Made by a program: the position numbers and the translations under genes. Below are positions 14,988 through 23,286 of a stretch of DNA of 43,295 bases, in pieces; positions within the stretch are counted from its first letter, which is position 1, and each line of letters opens with the position of its first letter. Source of the stretch: Tepidanaerobacter acetatoxydans_A (GTDB lineage: Bacteria; Bacillota; Thermosediminibacteria; Thermosediminibacterales; Tepidanaerobacteraceae); contig JALHJR010000013.1 of NCBI GenBank assembly GCA_022840405.1, positions 1-43,295 on the forward strand, in the 5' to 3' direction. A model generated the notes under the pieces. It saw nothing but the letters and a program-made list of their open reading frames with translations, made no database searches and was not told where the DNA came from.

Positions 14988-16073
14988 TTATTTCAGATTA
15001 AACTTGAATTTTTGCCATGGATGTATTAAGTCAATTAAAAACACTTCTTCCGGAATTATTCTGCCTACAACATTTATTTTTCCGCTGTTTTCCATATCTT
15101 TTAATGCAATTTGGAGCTCCCCTGCGTATCTTTTGTATGAGGAACTTGGAATTAAGATATCTCCCCTTTTTATATCCTGTTTGGGATTAAAGAGCTTAAA
15201 AAAATGATCCTTATACTTTACTCTGCTAAGAGTAGATCGTATTAAGTATTCCGAAATATCACCTCTGTTAAAGTGAGGCTCATCAAGAACGATTTTTTTC
15301 TCAATTTCGGAGATGCCATCTTCAAGCTCTACATTTAAACTTAATATATCTTTATCCAAAGAACTTAAGGTTTTTAATTCATCTTCTGATGCATAACAAT
15401 TGCCTATTATTACTGTATCTATAAGACCGGTATTAAAAAAATCCTTGGTTTGGATTTCTATCGGAAGGTTTCGATGCTCTTCCAGCGTGCACAGTCCGTC
15501 ATTATCCGGCCACGGCCCAAACTTTGCACTGGAAGATGTGACAAATGCCGCAGCAGGTATCCCATGGGATTTAAATGCCTCTGAGCATTTAAAAAAATGT
15601 TCTCTTGATAACCCGGTATATCTTAACGGATAAAAATTATGGCAGCCCAAAAGATTATCTGTGTTAGGCCGAAACTCCATGATATTTTCCAAATACTTTA
15701 TTCCGGAGCTCATATTTATTTCGATTTTGAGATTATAAGGATTGTAAGTCATAAGACTTTCGTCAAAACCGTTGGAGCCCGTGTCAAAGCGTATGCCAAA
15801 AAGTCCAAGATTGTAAAAGAATTCTATATCGTCCGGATAAACTCCTAAAGTTTGCAAGACCTCTGGATTTATATCTGCAATTACTTTCATATTATTTTTC
15901 CTGGCATATAAACATACTTTCTTGAAACATTCTAGCATCTGTTGATTGTTTTCCACAGAAATGAGGTTAGTAAATATTCTTGTAAAGCCATATTTGCAAG
16001 CTGCATCTATATATCTATAATCGTCTTCTATATTAGTTTCTGCAGGATATATGGAAATCCCCAGTTCTTTCAT
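14988..16073 (-). CDS. MupG/DUF871 family protein (putative 6-phospho-glycosidase)
   Basis: This 361-residue protein has the DUF871 layout: an N-terminal TIM-barrel part (LGISIYPAETNIEDDYRYI, KVIADINPEVLQTLG, GIRFDTGSNG, LLGCHNFYPLRYTGLS) and a C-terminal cyclophilin-like domain. In Staphylococcus and Bacillus, MupG cleaves MurNAc-6-phosphate-GlcNAc. Here it sits beside a Lac-type PTS and a GH4 enzyme rather than MurP and MurQ, so another 6-phospho-disaccharide is plausible. The ATG directly follows the stop of the IIA gene (TAG-ATG), and AAGGTGA lies in the end of that gene, implying translational coupling. Confidence 0.85.
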   Translation of the reverse strand: MKELGISIYPAETNIEDDYRYIDAACKYGFTRIFTNLISVENNQQMLECFKKVCLYARKNNMKVIADINPEVLQTLGVYPDDIEFFYNLGLFGIRFDTGSNGFDESLMTYNPYNLKIEINMSSGIKYLENIMEFRPNTDNLLGCHNFYPLRYTGLSREHFFKCSEAFKSHGIPAAAFVTSSSAKFGPWPDNDGLCTLEEHRNLPIEIQTKDFFNTGLIDTVIIGNCYASEDELKTLSSLDKDILSLNVELEDGISEIEKKIVLDEPHFNRGDISEYLIRSTLSRVKYKDHFFKLFNPKQDIKRGDILIPSSSYKRYAGELQIALKDMENSGKINVVGRIIPEEVFLIDLIHPWQKFKFNLK

Positions 16074-16403
16074 CTAGGCTTCACCTTTCTTCTTTAAACT
16101 TTTAAGCTCGCCAAATACCTTGACAAATTCTTTAGCTAAGGTATTTATTGTGATGGAATTCATCAAATGATCCTGTGCATGCACTAAAAGTATCGACATA
16201 GAAAAAGTTTCACCGTCTGCTTCTCTGTGCATTAAAGAGGTCTGAACTTTATGTGCCATTATAAGTTTTTCGTCAGCTTCTTTAAAACAATCTTCGGCCC
16301 TGGCAAATTCTCCATTTCTTGCAAATTCTATAGCTTCAATGGAAAGGCTTGTTGCTTCACCGCTGTATGTTATCAAATTAAGTATATCTCTTTCTAAATC
16401 CAT
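16074..16403 (-). CDS. PTS Lac/cellobiose-family IIA component
   Basis: This 109-residue helical protein matches the lactose/cellobiose IIA family that forms trimers. The phosphorylation site is the histidine in the motif VHAQDHLMNS near residue 80. The N-terminal helix with SLSIEAIEFARNGEFARAEDCFKEA is also typical. It takes the phosphate from HPr and passes it to IIB. AAGGAG precedes the ATG by 10 nt. A strong hairpin lies between it and the IIC gene upstream, which may lower or stabilise its share of the transcript. Confidence 0.92.
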   Translation of the reverse strand: MDLERDILNLITYSGEATSLSIEAIEFARNGEFARAEDCFKEADEKLIMAHKVQTSLMHREADGETFSMSILLVHAQDHLMNSITINTLAKEFVKVFGELKSLKKKGEA

Positions 16404-16478
16404 AAGATAATCGCTCCTTATTATATTTGTTTTATAACTGTTGTCGAAAAATGCTAAGTTTTTAATGCAACAAGATAT

Positions 16479-16510
16479 GCAGAAGTAACGAAACTCTTCG
16501 TTACTTCTGC
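16479..16510 (-). other. Intercistronic 14-bp perfect hairpin between IIC and IIA genes
   Basis: GCAGAAGTAACGAA and TTCGTTACTTCTGC pair perfectly across a 4-nt loop, 11 bases after the IIC stop. Downstream on the minus strand there is no T-run, so it is more likely an mRNA-stabilising or processing structure than a terminator. Confidence 0.65.
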
Positions 16511-16520
16511 TGGGGCATAT

Positions 16521-17792
16521 TTATTGGGGTAAATCCATATCATTTTGAGATTTTTGCCTATCCAACAGGATTACAAAAGGGATGTATATTATAGTAGCAA
16601 TTACAAGATTTACTATGGCTAATATTGCTGCCCCAAGACTTCCTCCTGTGGCTAAAAACGCTCCGATTCCCACAGGCGATGTCCAAGGAATTGCAACATA
16701 TGTGGGAGGAACTAAGCCTATGGCTGTAGCAAGATACGAAATAAGCGTGAGTATCGGTTCAACTATTATAAAAGGTATAAATAGTATCGGATTTAATACT
16801 ATGGGTAAGCCGAAGATAATAGGTTCATTAATCTGGAAAATGCCGGCAGGCAGTGCAAGCTTTGCCAAGCTCTTTAAATCCTGCCTCTTTTTACAAACAA
16901 GCAATATAGCAATAACTAAACCCAGTGTTGCACCTGAACCGCCAAGATGAGAATATGTGTCAAAAAATACCCTTGTAATAAGATTTGGAGGTACTGCACC
17001 TTGCTGAATTGCAGTGGCGTTAGCCTGCAGTGCCGGAACGTAAATAGCATTCATTACAGGGTCAAGCAGGTTTGCTCCATGAAGTCCAAAGAACCAAAAT
17101 AATGTTATCAGGAAGGTTGCCAGCATAGCCGAACCTGCACTTTGACCGAGATTCTGAAGCGGAATCTGAATAGTCTGTAATATAATATCATACAAGCTTG
17201 TGCCGCCCATAGCTGTAATTATTGAGGTTAAAATTCCAAAAACGTAAACTGTAACAATACTGGGAATCAATGCTGCAAAAGCCCTACCAACAGATGGAGG
17301 AACATCACCGGGCATGTTTATGACCAGATGAGCCTTGGTAAGTCTTACAAATATTTCAGTTGCTATAATGGCAACCAAAAGGCCTGTAAAAAGTGCCGTA
17401 GCATCTAAGTAATTTATTTTAATAAAACCCCAACCTACCCCTTCGGGTGCCTGAGGAAGAGTAATTATAAAACTTGCTACGGATATTAAACCTGCGACCA
17501 ACGCATCTTCATTATAGCTTTTTGCCAAGTTGTAACCTATGGAAAAAACTATAAGCAGAGTCATTATAGCGAAAGTGCCCCACCATACAGCACTATTTAT
17601 TGGGACCAGAAACGCCAGTGCCGGTACCCAAATGCAAAGGGTGTTGTTGAGAAGTACAGCGAAAGAACCTGCAAGTATCAGCGGCATAATCCCGGCAAAT
17701 CCATCACGTATAGCTACAAGATGCCTTTGAGCTCCAATCTTGGCTGCTATTGGCACAAAATGCTTATCCATCCATTTTATAAAGGCTTCCAT
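16521..17792 (-). CDS. PTS Lac/cellobiose-family IIC component (membrane permease)
   Basis: This 423-residue protein has about ten hydrophobic segments and is the sugar-translocating subunit. It starts MEAFIKWMDKHFVPIAAKIG and contains the IIC signature FGLPIVLNPILFIPF after QINEPII. It belongs to the cellobiose/diacetylchitobiose branch of the Lac family. The ATG at 17792 is 9 nt after GGAGG; a TTG at 17798 is too close to that Shine-Dalgarno. IIB lies 36 nt upstream in the same transcript. Confidence 0.92.
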   Translation of the reverse strand: MEAFIKWMDKHFVPIAAKIGAQRHLVAIRDGFAGIMPLILAGSFAVLLNNTLCIWVPALAFLVPINSAVWWGTFAIMTLLIVFSIGYNLAKSYNEDALVAGLISVASFIITLPQAPEGVGWGFIKINYLDATALFTGLLVAIIATEIFVRLTKAHLVINMPGDVPPSVGRAFAALIPSIVTVYVFGILTSIITAMGGTSLYDIILQTIQIPLQNLGQSAGSAMLATFLITLFWFFGLHGANLLDPVMNAIYVPALQANATAIQQGAVPPNLITRVFFDTYSHLGGSGATLGLVIAILLVCKKRQDLKSLAKLALPAGIFQINEPIIFGLPIVLNPILFIPFIIVEPILTLISYLATAIGLVPPTYVAIPWTSPVGIGAFLATGGSLGAAILAIVNLVIATIIYIPFVILLDRQKSQNDMDLPQ

Positions 17793-17828
17793 AACCAAGA
17801 TCCTCCTTTTTTCAATTCTTACTTTTTC

Positions 17829-18149
17829 TTACACATCTTTCTGATTTGCTAATTTAAGTGCCTGCTCCAAAACTGCCTTTCCGTTCATCATTCCATAATC
17901 CCTGCTGTTTATGACATCTAGAACAATTTTTTTGCCGGCAAGAGTCTTCTTTAGCTCATTATATAAGTATCTTACTTGTGGCCCTAAAAGAAGTACATCC
18001 GTATCATCATAATGATTTTTGGCTTCTGCTTGTGATGTAGCTACAATCTCTACATCCTTTAAGCCTTTTTTCTGAGCAGCTTCTTGCATTTTTTTGACAA
18101 GAAGACTTGTGGAAGACCCGGAAGAGCATACCAGCATAATCTTTTTCAC
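17829..18149 (-). CDS. PTS Lac/cellobiose-family IIB component
   Basis: This 106-residue protein starts KKIMLVCSSGSSTSLLVKKM, with the phosphorylated cysteine Cys8 in the P-loop-like turn typical of cellobiose-type IIB domains. It receives phosphate from IIA and phosphorylates the incoming sugar bound to IIC. The start codon is GTG, 7 nt after AAGGAGG. It is the first gene of the operon, with a sigma-54 promoter about 30 nt upstream. Confidence 0.93.
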   Translation of the reverse strand: MKKIMLVCSSGSSTSLLVKKMQEAAQKKGLKDVEIVATSQAEAKNHYDDTDVLLLGPQVRYLYNELKKTLAGKKIVLDVINSRDYGMMNGKAVLEQALKLANQKDV

Positions 18150-18179
18150 ATTTTCACCTCCTTGATATTATTTATATAC

Positions 18180-18194
18180 GCAAGTATCATGCCG
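18180..18194 (-). promoter_or_regulatory. Sigma-54 (-24/-12) promoter of the PTS operon
   Basis: Read on the minus strand the sequence is CGGCAT-GATAC-TTGC, which matches TGGCAC-N5-TTGC with the invariant GG and GC ten bases apart. It lies about 30 nt before the IIB start codon and downstream of a LevR-type sigma-54 activator gene, which is the expected partner. Confidence 0.8.
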
Positions 18195-18255
18195 AATATT
18201 TACAACTGGATTTTTATTCCCAAATACCGAAGGATTCCGGTATGAGCAAAATAAG

Positions 18256-18310
18256 AAAGTGTGTATTTATGCAATACACACTTTTTACACGATTACACAC
18301 CAAGTAAAAA
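18256..18310 (-). promoter_or_regulatory. Putative activator-binding site and weak terminator
   Basis: A perfect 12-bp inverted repeat AAAGTGTGTATT/AATACACACTTT (18256-18267 with 18273-18284) and further GTGTGTA/GTGTA copies up to 18300 lie between the activator gene and the -24/-12 promoter, 60-115 nt upstream of the latter. This suits an upstream activating sequence. As RNA the repeat could also end the regulator transcript, though the T-run is weak. Confidence 0.55.
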
Positions 18311-21013
18311 TTACTGTTCAGTAGATGTATTTTCCAGGAACATTCTGCAAAGATATGCACACTCATGTAGCCCAATATCTATGTTGAAATAATCTTCAAT
18401 CGGTTTTATGTAGTTTATTATGGTATTTAGTTCGCTGCTATGTGCTTTTTTATATTCCTCAAAATTCTCAAAAATGGTCCTTTTGCCGCCTGATGCCAGC
18501 TTTTCTATTAGAAATGCTATGTGCAGTATTATACCTATTTTCACTTCTGATGGTATTGTTAGACCTAATGCTCTTTGAATATCCAAAACAACTGACTTAG
18601 ACATCCTAAAGCAATCTTTTGCATTTACTGCTCTGAGATGCTCGCACAATGATACTTCTATTTTTTCACAGATGTCGACTTCATCGATAAGTTTTAGCAA
18701 AAAGTTTTTTGCTTTGCCTGTCAGTAAATCAACAGCTGATATGTATGGTATGTGGCAAATAGTAAAATCAAGAGTTCCAACAATTGCTACAATGTTATGT
18801 GTTTCTTGGTATTTTTCCACGCTTCTGCTAAACTCTGCCCTGTTTATAAATTCAAGTGGGATGACTTTTATATGATTATTAATTAAATACTCTTCTTCCA
18901 GAATTCTTTTTAGTTCTTTTGCCGCACCATGGCCGGTAAAACACGCGGTAATTATGATGTTTTCTTGGCTCTTTTCAGTATTTTTCATATTATAAAGTTC
19001 TATAGGATTTGTTTTTGATACAGATTCATATATTTCATCCAGATGCTTTCCCATAATGGCCTTATGGCAAGCGTCTATGACCATTAAAGTAGTTACCATA
19101 TCTATTGTTTTTATCTTTAAATTTGTTTCTTCAGCTATCATGTTTCCAAAATTCTTAAGTGACCCCATATCTACAAGCAATAAGATTCCCTTTCCGGTAT
19201 CGGACTTAATTGCATACTCCTTTATTGTTTCATACATTTTTTCAGGATCCATGCTCAACGGCATATCAATGCCTACGACGTGATCAGTTCCGGCAAGGTC
19301 ATTTGCAACCTGGGCCATACTACTTGCCGTTGAATTGCCATGCATTGCAACTAAGATTGCCACTTTACCTTCGGGTTTATTACTTTCTATGACGGTATCA
19401 GGCACAAAGAACATGGCAAGATAGCCTATCTCATCCAGAGGGGTTTCAACTTTAAACCTTTGATCGATTAGCTTTGCCGCTTCTACGGCTGCTATAAACT
19501 CATCAGGGTAATTTATTCTTATAAAATTAATGCGGGGATTGTATATTTTCCCTCCGGTCCTTATGCGGTCTATGGTTTTTTGAAGATGTAAGGCCAAGCC
19601 GAAAAAGATTTTTTCATCCATATATCTGTTTAATTTCATTTCCGCCATATTTAGTATATCTTCGGTTATGGCTATAACTTTTTCTCCTACTATTTTGGAA
19701 ATTTCATCTTTATGATATTTGCCGATCATGTTTTGAATGTATTTTTTAAAGTGTTTTTCTATTTCGCTATTTAGAATTCTGCTTATTTCTTTTTCATCAA
19801 TCCCACTTTTATTCAATATTTCTAATTTTTCTTCTATAACATCATAAAAATGGCATTCACTATTGTCTTTAGAAAAAATTGCATGAAAGTCTTTATCGGG
19901 AGAAAAATACAGCATGTCTTCGTTGTCGCTTATCAATGTTTCTATTTCATCTCTGAATTTATGCAGGTGCATAATGCCCTTTTTTACATGAGGCGGAAGA
20001 TCTTCGGACGAAATCATCAGGAATTCTTTGCTTTGTGATTTGTAGTTTAAAAAAGCCTTAGCACAAGCTAACTGAATATCGTTCTTTAGCTGACCTATGT
20101 TCCCTGTGCAATTATAGAGTAAGTATGATATAAAGCAGTTTCTTTCAATATATATAGCCTTACTTATACGTGCTGATTCTTCACTCAAAAAGGAACAAAT
20201 AAGACTGCATCTTTCGGCTAAACTCTTTTCCCGCAATGGAGGCAGATTTATTGTTACAGGTATTCTCCTTATAAAAGTTTTTAGAAGATAGGATTGAGGT
20301 TCTTCCGTAGTGGCAGCTATTAGTCGGGCATTTGCCCGAACAATTTTCTCGGTTTCACCAAGTGGTCTAAAATATCCTTTGTCCATGTAAATAAAGAGCA
20401 GCTCCTGACCTTGAGGCGGCAAACGGTGTATTTCATCTAAAAAAATTATCCCGCCGTCTGCTTTCTTTAAGAGGCCAACCTTGTCATCTAATGCACCGGT
20501 GTAAGCACCTTTTTTGACTCCGAAAAGCTGTGCTATCAGGAGCTGAGGATTGTCTGCATAGTCTGCACAGTTAAAACTTATGAATGGAGCATCATCCGGT
20601 ATTAAACTTGATTCTATAGCAAAGCCGTAGATAGCTTCTGCAAATATTGACTTACCCGCACCGGTTTCACCGAGTATCAATATTGGGAGGCCGTCGGGCG
20701 GGTAAGCTATAGCAGCCTTTGCCAATTGGACGGCTGCTTTTAAACTCATATCGGAACCGATAAGCCTGTCTAATGAGATTTGGTTGTTTAGATTCTGCTC
20801 TAAAACAACCTTTTTATTTTCATGAGTCTTATAAAGTACCGGCTTACCCTTTATTTTGTCGATTTTACCATTTTTATAAAGCTCATTTAAGTACCGGCTT
20901 ACATTTGTCCTGTCCATTCTAATTTTTGAGGCAATATCCGCTGCACAAACCCCATTGTGTTTGTCCTTTGTTAACTGCGTCAGGACATCAAAAACCTCAT
21001 CTATCCTTTTCAT
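18311..21013 (-). CDS. LevR-type sigma-54-dependent transcriptional activator with PRD and PTS domains
   Basis: This is a 900-residue activator. An N-terminal winged helix (about 1-60, with RMDRTNVSRYLNELY) is followed by an AAA+ domain with Walker A GETGAGKS (about 116-123), sigma-54 contact loop GAYTGA (about 169-174) and Walker B IIFLDEIHRLP. Then come PRD1, an EIIA-Man-like domain (VAILVAMHGNSTASSMA, phosphorylatable His), an EIIB-like segment with a Cys in ITACFTGHGAA, and PRD2. Proteins of this type are switched by HPr- and EII-dependent phosphorylation and activate the neighbouring PTS operon with RpoN. The GAYTGA motif is a tolerated variant of GAFTGA. ATG 21013 follows AGGGTGG at 5 nt and is preferred to GTG 21022. 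Confidence 0.92.
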   Translation of the reverse strand: MKRIDEVFDVLTQLTKDKHNGVCAADIASKIRMDRTNVSRYLNELYKNGKIDKIKGKPVLYKTHENKKVVLEQNLNNQISLDRLIGSDMSLKAAVQLAKAAIAYPPDGLPILILGETGAGKSIFAEAIYGFAIESSLIPDDAPFISFNCADYADNPQLLIAQLFGVKKGAYTGALDDKVGLLKKADGGIIFLDEIHRLPPQGQELLFIYMDKGYFRPLGETEKIVRANARLIAATTEEPQSYLLKTFIRRIPVTINLPPLREKSLAERCSLICSFLSEESARISKAIYIERNCFISYLLYNCTGNIGQLKNDIQLACAKAFLNYKSQSKEFLMISSEDLPPHVKKGIMHLHKFRDEIETLISDNEDMLYFSPDKDFHAIFSKDNSECHFYDVIEEKLEILNKSGIDEKEISRILNSEIEKHFKKYIQNMIGKYHKDEISKIVGEKVIAITEDILNMAEMKLNRYMDEKIFFGLALHLQKTIDRIRTGGKIYNPRINFIRINYPDEFIAAVEAAKLIDQRFKVETPLDEIGYLAMFFVPDTVIESNKPEGKVAILVAMHGNSTASSMAQVANDLAGTDHVVGIDMPLSMDPEKMYETIKEYAIKSDTGKGILLLVDMGSLKNFGNMIAEETNLKIKTIDMVTTLMVIDACHKAIMGKHLDEIYESVSKTNPIELYNMKNTEKSQENIIITACFTGHGAAKELKRILEEEYLINNHIKVIPLEFINRAEFSRSVEKYQETHNIVAIVGTLDFTICHIPYISAVDLLTGKAKNFLLKLIDEVDICEKIEVSLCEHLRAVNAKDCFRMSKSVVLDIQRALGLTIPSEVKIGIILHIAFLIEKLASGGKRTIFENFEEYKKAHSSELNTIINYIKPIEDYFNIDIGLHECAYLCRMFLENTSTEQ

Positions 21014-21063
21014 AAAGACCACCCTAAGCTGGAGTTTTGTATTGATATATGCTTCTTATATGT

Positions 21064-21092
21064 ATATTAGTATTTAAATTGGTAAATGTAAA
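21064..21092 (-). promoter_or_regulatory. Possible promoter of the LevR-type gene
   Basis: On the minus strand TTTACA (21092-21087) and TAATAT (21069-21064) are 17 nt apart, about 45 nt before the start codon. Confidence 0.45.
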
Positions 21093-21136
21093 GCCATACT
21101 GCATCTGGCAATTGCCTTTTTCTTTGGCAGCTAAGC

Positions 21137-21439
21137 TCATCCCCGGCCAAGCTGATGCAAAACTTCGGGCACAGCTTCAATGAGGACAAATATACCTATG
21201 CCGACAAAAAGAATACCTGCCGCAAGTTTAAGGTATGCAGTGGGAACATAACGTGCTACCACGTCGCCAAACAGTGCACCTATAAGAGTAACAATGACCA
21301 GTGCAAGCGAGGCACCAAGGAATATGGGCAGTGGTTTTTTATACTGTGTTACTAAGGTAAATACGGCAAGCTGAGTTTTGTCTCCCATTTCTGCTAGGAA
21401 CAACATACCAAAAGCCATTAAAAAAAGTTTTAAGTCCAC
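21137..21439 (-). CDS. TMEM165/GDT1 (UPF0016) family transporter, single-repeat form
   Basis: This 100-residue membrane protein has three hydrophobic segments and one copy of the family motif ExGDKT (FLAEMGDKTQLA). Full-length GDT1/MneA proteins have two such repeats, so this half-size form must presumably dimerise. The family exports Mn2+ or exchanges cations, and the manganese riboswitch upstream supports a manganese role. GTG 21439 follows GAGGTG with a T-rich spacer; the GTG at 21448 overlaps that Shine-Dalgarno. No second half-gene is adjacent, so the partner may be itself or a gene elsewhere. Confidence 0.85.
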   Translation of the reverse strand: MDLKLFLMAFGMLFLAEMGDKTQLAVFTLVTQYKKPLPIFLGASLALVIVTLIGALFGDVVARYVPTAYLKLAAGILFVGIGIFVLIEAVPEVLHQLGRG

Positions 21440-21513
21440 AAAAAACACCTCACTTAAATTTTAGAATAAAGTTGTTTTGATTGTAGTAATCAGGCCTATC
21501 ATCAAAAAGGAAA

Positions 21514-21652
21514 GGTAATAATAAAGACCCTTATTCCGCAAATCAACTCCCGGAATAAAGGTCTCATTCCCCAAAATGGTGAAAGCCCAGGCAAGATGTC
21601 TTGCCAGCATGTTGAGCCTTCAAAGGCAAAAGCCCGAACTACTCCCCTTTAT
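21514..21652 (-). promoter_or_regulatory. yybP-ykoY manganese riboswitch with terminator
   Basis: On the minus strand the aptamer begins with AAAGGGGAGTAG and closes with GGGGAATGAGACCTTT, the two conserved halves of the yybP-ykoY Mn2+-sensing family. The end of the aptamer (13 nt, 21563-21551) pairs with 21538-21526 to form an intrinsic terminator followed by TTTATTATT. The same bases serve aptamer closing and terminator, so Mn2+ binding would allow read-through into the transporter gene. Confidence 0.9.
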
Positions 21653-21662
21653 TATTGCATTT

Positions 21663-21691
21663 ATTATACCAACATTTTATATGTCAATCAA
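21663..21691 (-). promoter_or_regulatory. Promoter of the riboswitch transcript
   Basis: On the minus strand TTGATT (21691-21686) and a perfect TATAAT (21668-21663) are separated by 17 nt, just upstream of the riboswitch. Confidence 0.65.
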
Positions 21692-21693
21692 GG

Positions 21694-21724
21694 ACTGAGA
21701 AAAACCGGTGCGGTTATTCTCAGT
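21694..21724 (+). terminator. Terminator-like hairpin between divergent promoters
   Basis: ACTGAGAA/TTCTCAGT encloses AACCG-GTG-CGGTT, followed by TTTTT. It lies directly before the guaB -35, and no plus-strand gene ends nearby. Confidence 0.6.
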
Positions 21725-21729
21725 TTTTA

Positions 21730-21758
21730 TTGACACCAATATTAAACTTTGATAAACT
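21730..21758 (+). promoter_or_regulatory. Promoter of guaB
   Basis: TTGACA (21730-21735) and TAAACT (21753-21758) are 17 nt apart. The predicted start near 21765 leaves only the TTG at 21800 as an in-frame start with a ribosome binding site. Confidence 0.7.
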
Positions 21759-21799
21759 TTGGAATAATAATTGTAGCAAAATTATTTGGGGGCGATTTT

Positions 21800-23248
21800 T
21801 TGGATAAATTTTGCAAGGAGGGTTTAAGTTTTGATGATGTCTTGGTTATACCTTCGAAATCTGAGGTGCTGCCAAGAGACGTGGATATTGCGACAAGGCT
21901 TACCAATAAAATTAAACTTAATATTCCGATAGTAAGTGCCGGAATGGACACGGTAACTGAGGCACGGCTTGCTATTGCCATTGCCAGGGAAGGCGGTATA
22001 GGTATAATCCATAAGAACATGCCTATTGAAATGCAAGCTTTGGAAGTGGACAAGGTTAAAAGGTCTGAACACGGAGTAATAGTTGACCCGTTTTATTTAT
22101 CTCCGGAAAATCTCATCGGAGATGCTTTAGAGCTCATGGAGAGGTATAAAATATCCGGAGTGCCGATTACTGAAGGAAAGAAACTTGTTGGTATTCTTAC
22201 AAACAGAGATCTTCGCTTTGAGGATGATACAACTAAAAAAATTAAAGATGTTATGACTAAGGAAAATCTGGTGACGGCACCGGAAGGAACGGACCTTGAC
22301 GGTGCCATGAAAATTTTAAAGAAGCATAAAATAGAAAAGCTTCCCATAGTTGATGAAGATTTTAACCTAAAGGGTTTAATTACAATCAAGGATATTGAAA
22401 AAGCTATTAAATATCCTAATTCGGCAAAGGACCAAAAGGGAAGATTATTAGTAGGTGCTGCGGTTGGGATAACTGCCGACATGAAAGACCGTTTGAAGGC
22501 ATTGGTGGAAGCTAATGCAGATGTGGTAGTTGTTGATACTGCACATGGTCATTCAAAAGGTGTTATTGAAGCTGTATATAAAATTAAGGAAATGTATCCG
22601 GACCTTCAAGTTATAGCTGGAAATGTTGCTACTGCCGATGCAACGCGTGATTTGATAAATGCGGGCGCTGATGCTATAAAAGTAGGAATGGGGCCCGGCT
22701 CTATTTGCACCACTAGAGTTGTAGCGGGTATTGGAGTACCGCAAGTTACTGCTATTTATGAATGCTCGCAGGAAGCAGCAAAGCACAATATACCTATTAT
22801 AGCTGATGGCGGAATAAAGTATTCGGGAGACATTGTAAAAGCTATAGCTGCAGGAGCTGATACTGTCATGTTGGGAAGCCTGTTTGCAGGTACTGAAGAG
22901 AGCCCGGGCGAAATAGAAATATTCAATGGTCGAAGCTTTAAAGTATATAGGGGTATGGGTTCTATTGGAGCTATGGAACAGGGCAGCAAGGACCGCTACT
23001 TCCAGGAAAACATGAAAAAACTGGTGCCGGAAGGAATTGAAGGACGAGTTCCATATAAAGGGTCGCTTTCTGAAACAGTATATCAGCTACTCGGAGGGCT
23101 TCGGGCCGGTATGGGCTATTGTGGAGCCAAAGACATTCAGGAACTTAAAAAAGCAAAATTTGTAAGAATTAGTGCATCAGGGCTCAGGGAAAGCCATCCG
23201 CATGACATATATATTACTAAGGAAGCCCCAAACTATTCGCAAATATAG
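21800..23248 (+). CDS. guaB: Inosine-5'-monophosphate dehydrogenase
   Basis: This 482-residue protein is the usual length. It opens KFCKEGLSFDDVLVIPSKS, contains two CBS domains (about 90-205) within the TIM barrel, and has the catalytic loop GPGSICTTRVVAGIGVP with the Cys that forms the XMP thioester. The flap GGLRAGMGYCGA follows. It oxidises IMP to XMP with NAD+, the committed step to guanine nucleotides. The start is TTG, preceded by GGGGGCG; an ATG at 21749 lies upstream of the predicted transcription start. No guaA is adjacent. The gene ends in a clear terminator. Confidence 0.95.
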   Translation: MDKFCKEGLSFDDVLVIPSKSEVLPRDVDIATRLTNKIKLNIPIVSAGMDTVTEARLAIAIAREGGIGIIHKNMPIEMQALEVDKVKRSEHGVIVDPFYLSPENLIGDALELMERYKISGVPITEGKKLVGILTNRDLRFEDDTTKKIKDVMTKENLVTAPEGTDLDGAMKILKKHKIEKLPIVDEDFNLKGLITIKDIEKAIKYPNSAKDQKGRLLVGAAVGITADMKDRLKALVEANADVVVVDTAHGHSKGVIEAVYKIKEMYPDLQVIAGNVATADATRDLINAGADAIKVGMGPGSICTTRVVAGIGVPQVTAIYECSQEAAKHNIPIIADGGIKYSGDIVKAIAAGADTVMLGSLFAGTEESPGEIEIFNGRSFKVYRGMGSIGAMEQGSKDRYFQENMKKLVPEGIEGRVPYKGSLSETVYQLLGGLRAGMGYCGAKDIQELKKAKFVRISASGLRESHPHDIYITKEAPNYSQI

Positions 23249-23256
23249 TTTTGCAG

Positions 23257-23286
23257 CAGGATTGGAAAAAACCGATCCTGTTTTTA
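23257..23286 (+). terminator. Terminator after guaB
   Basis: The stem CAGGATTGG/CCGATCCTG (23257-23265 with 23272-23280, one G-U pair), loop AAAAAA, is followed by TTTTTATT. Confidence 0.85.
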
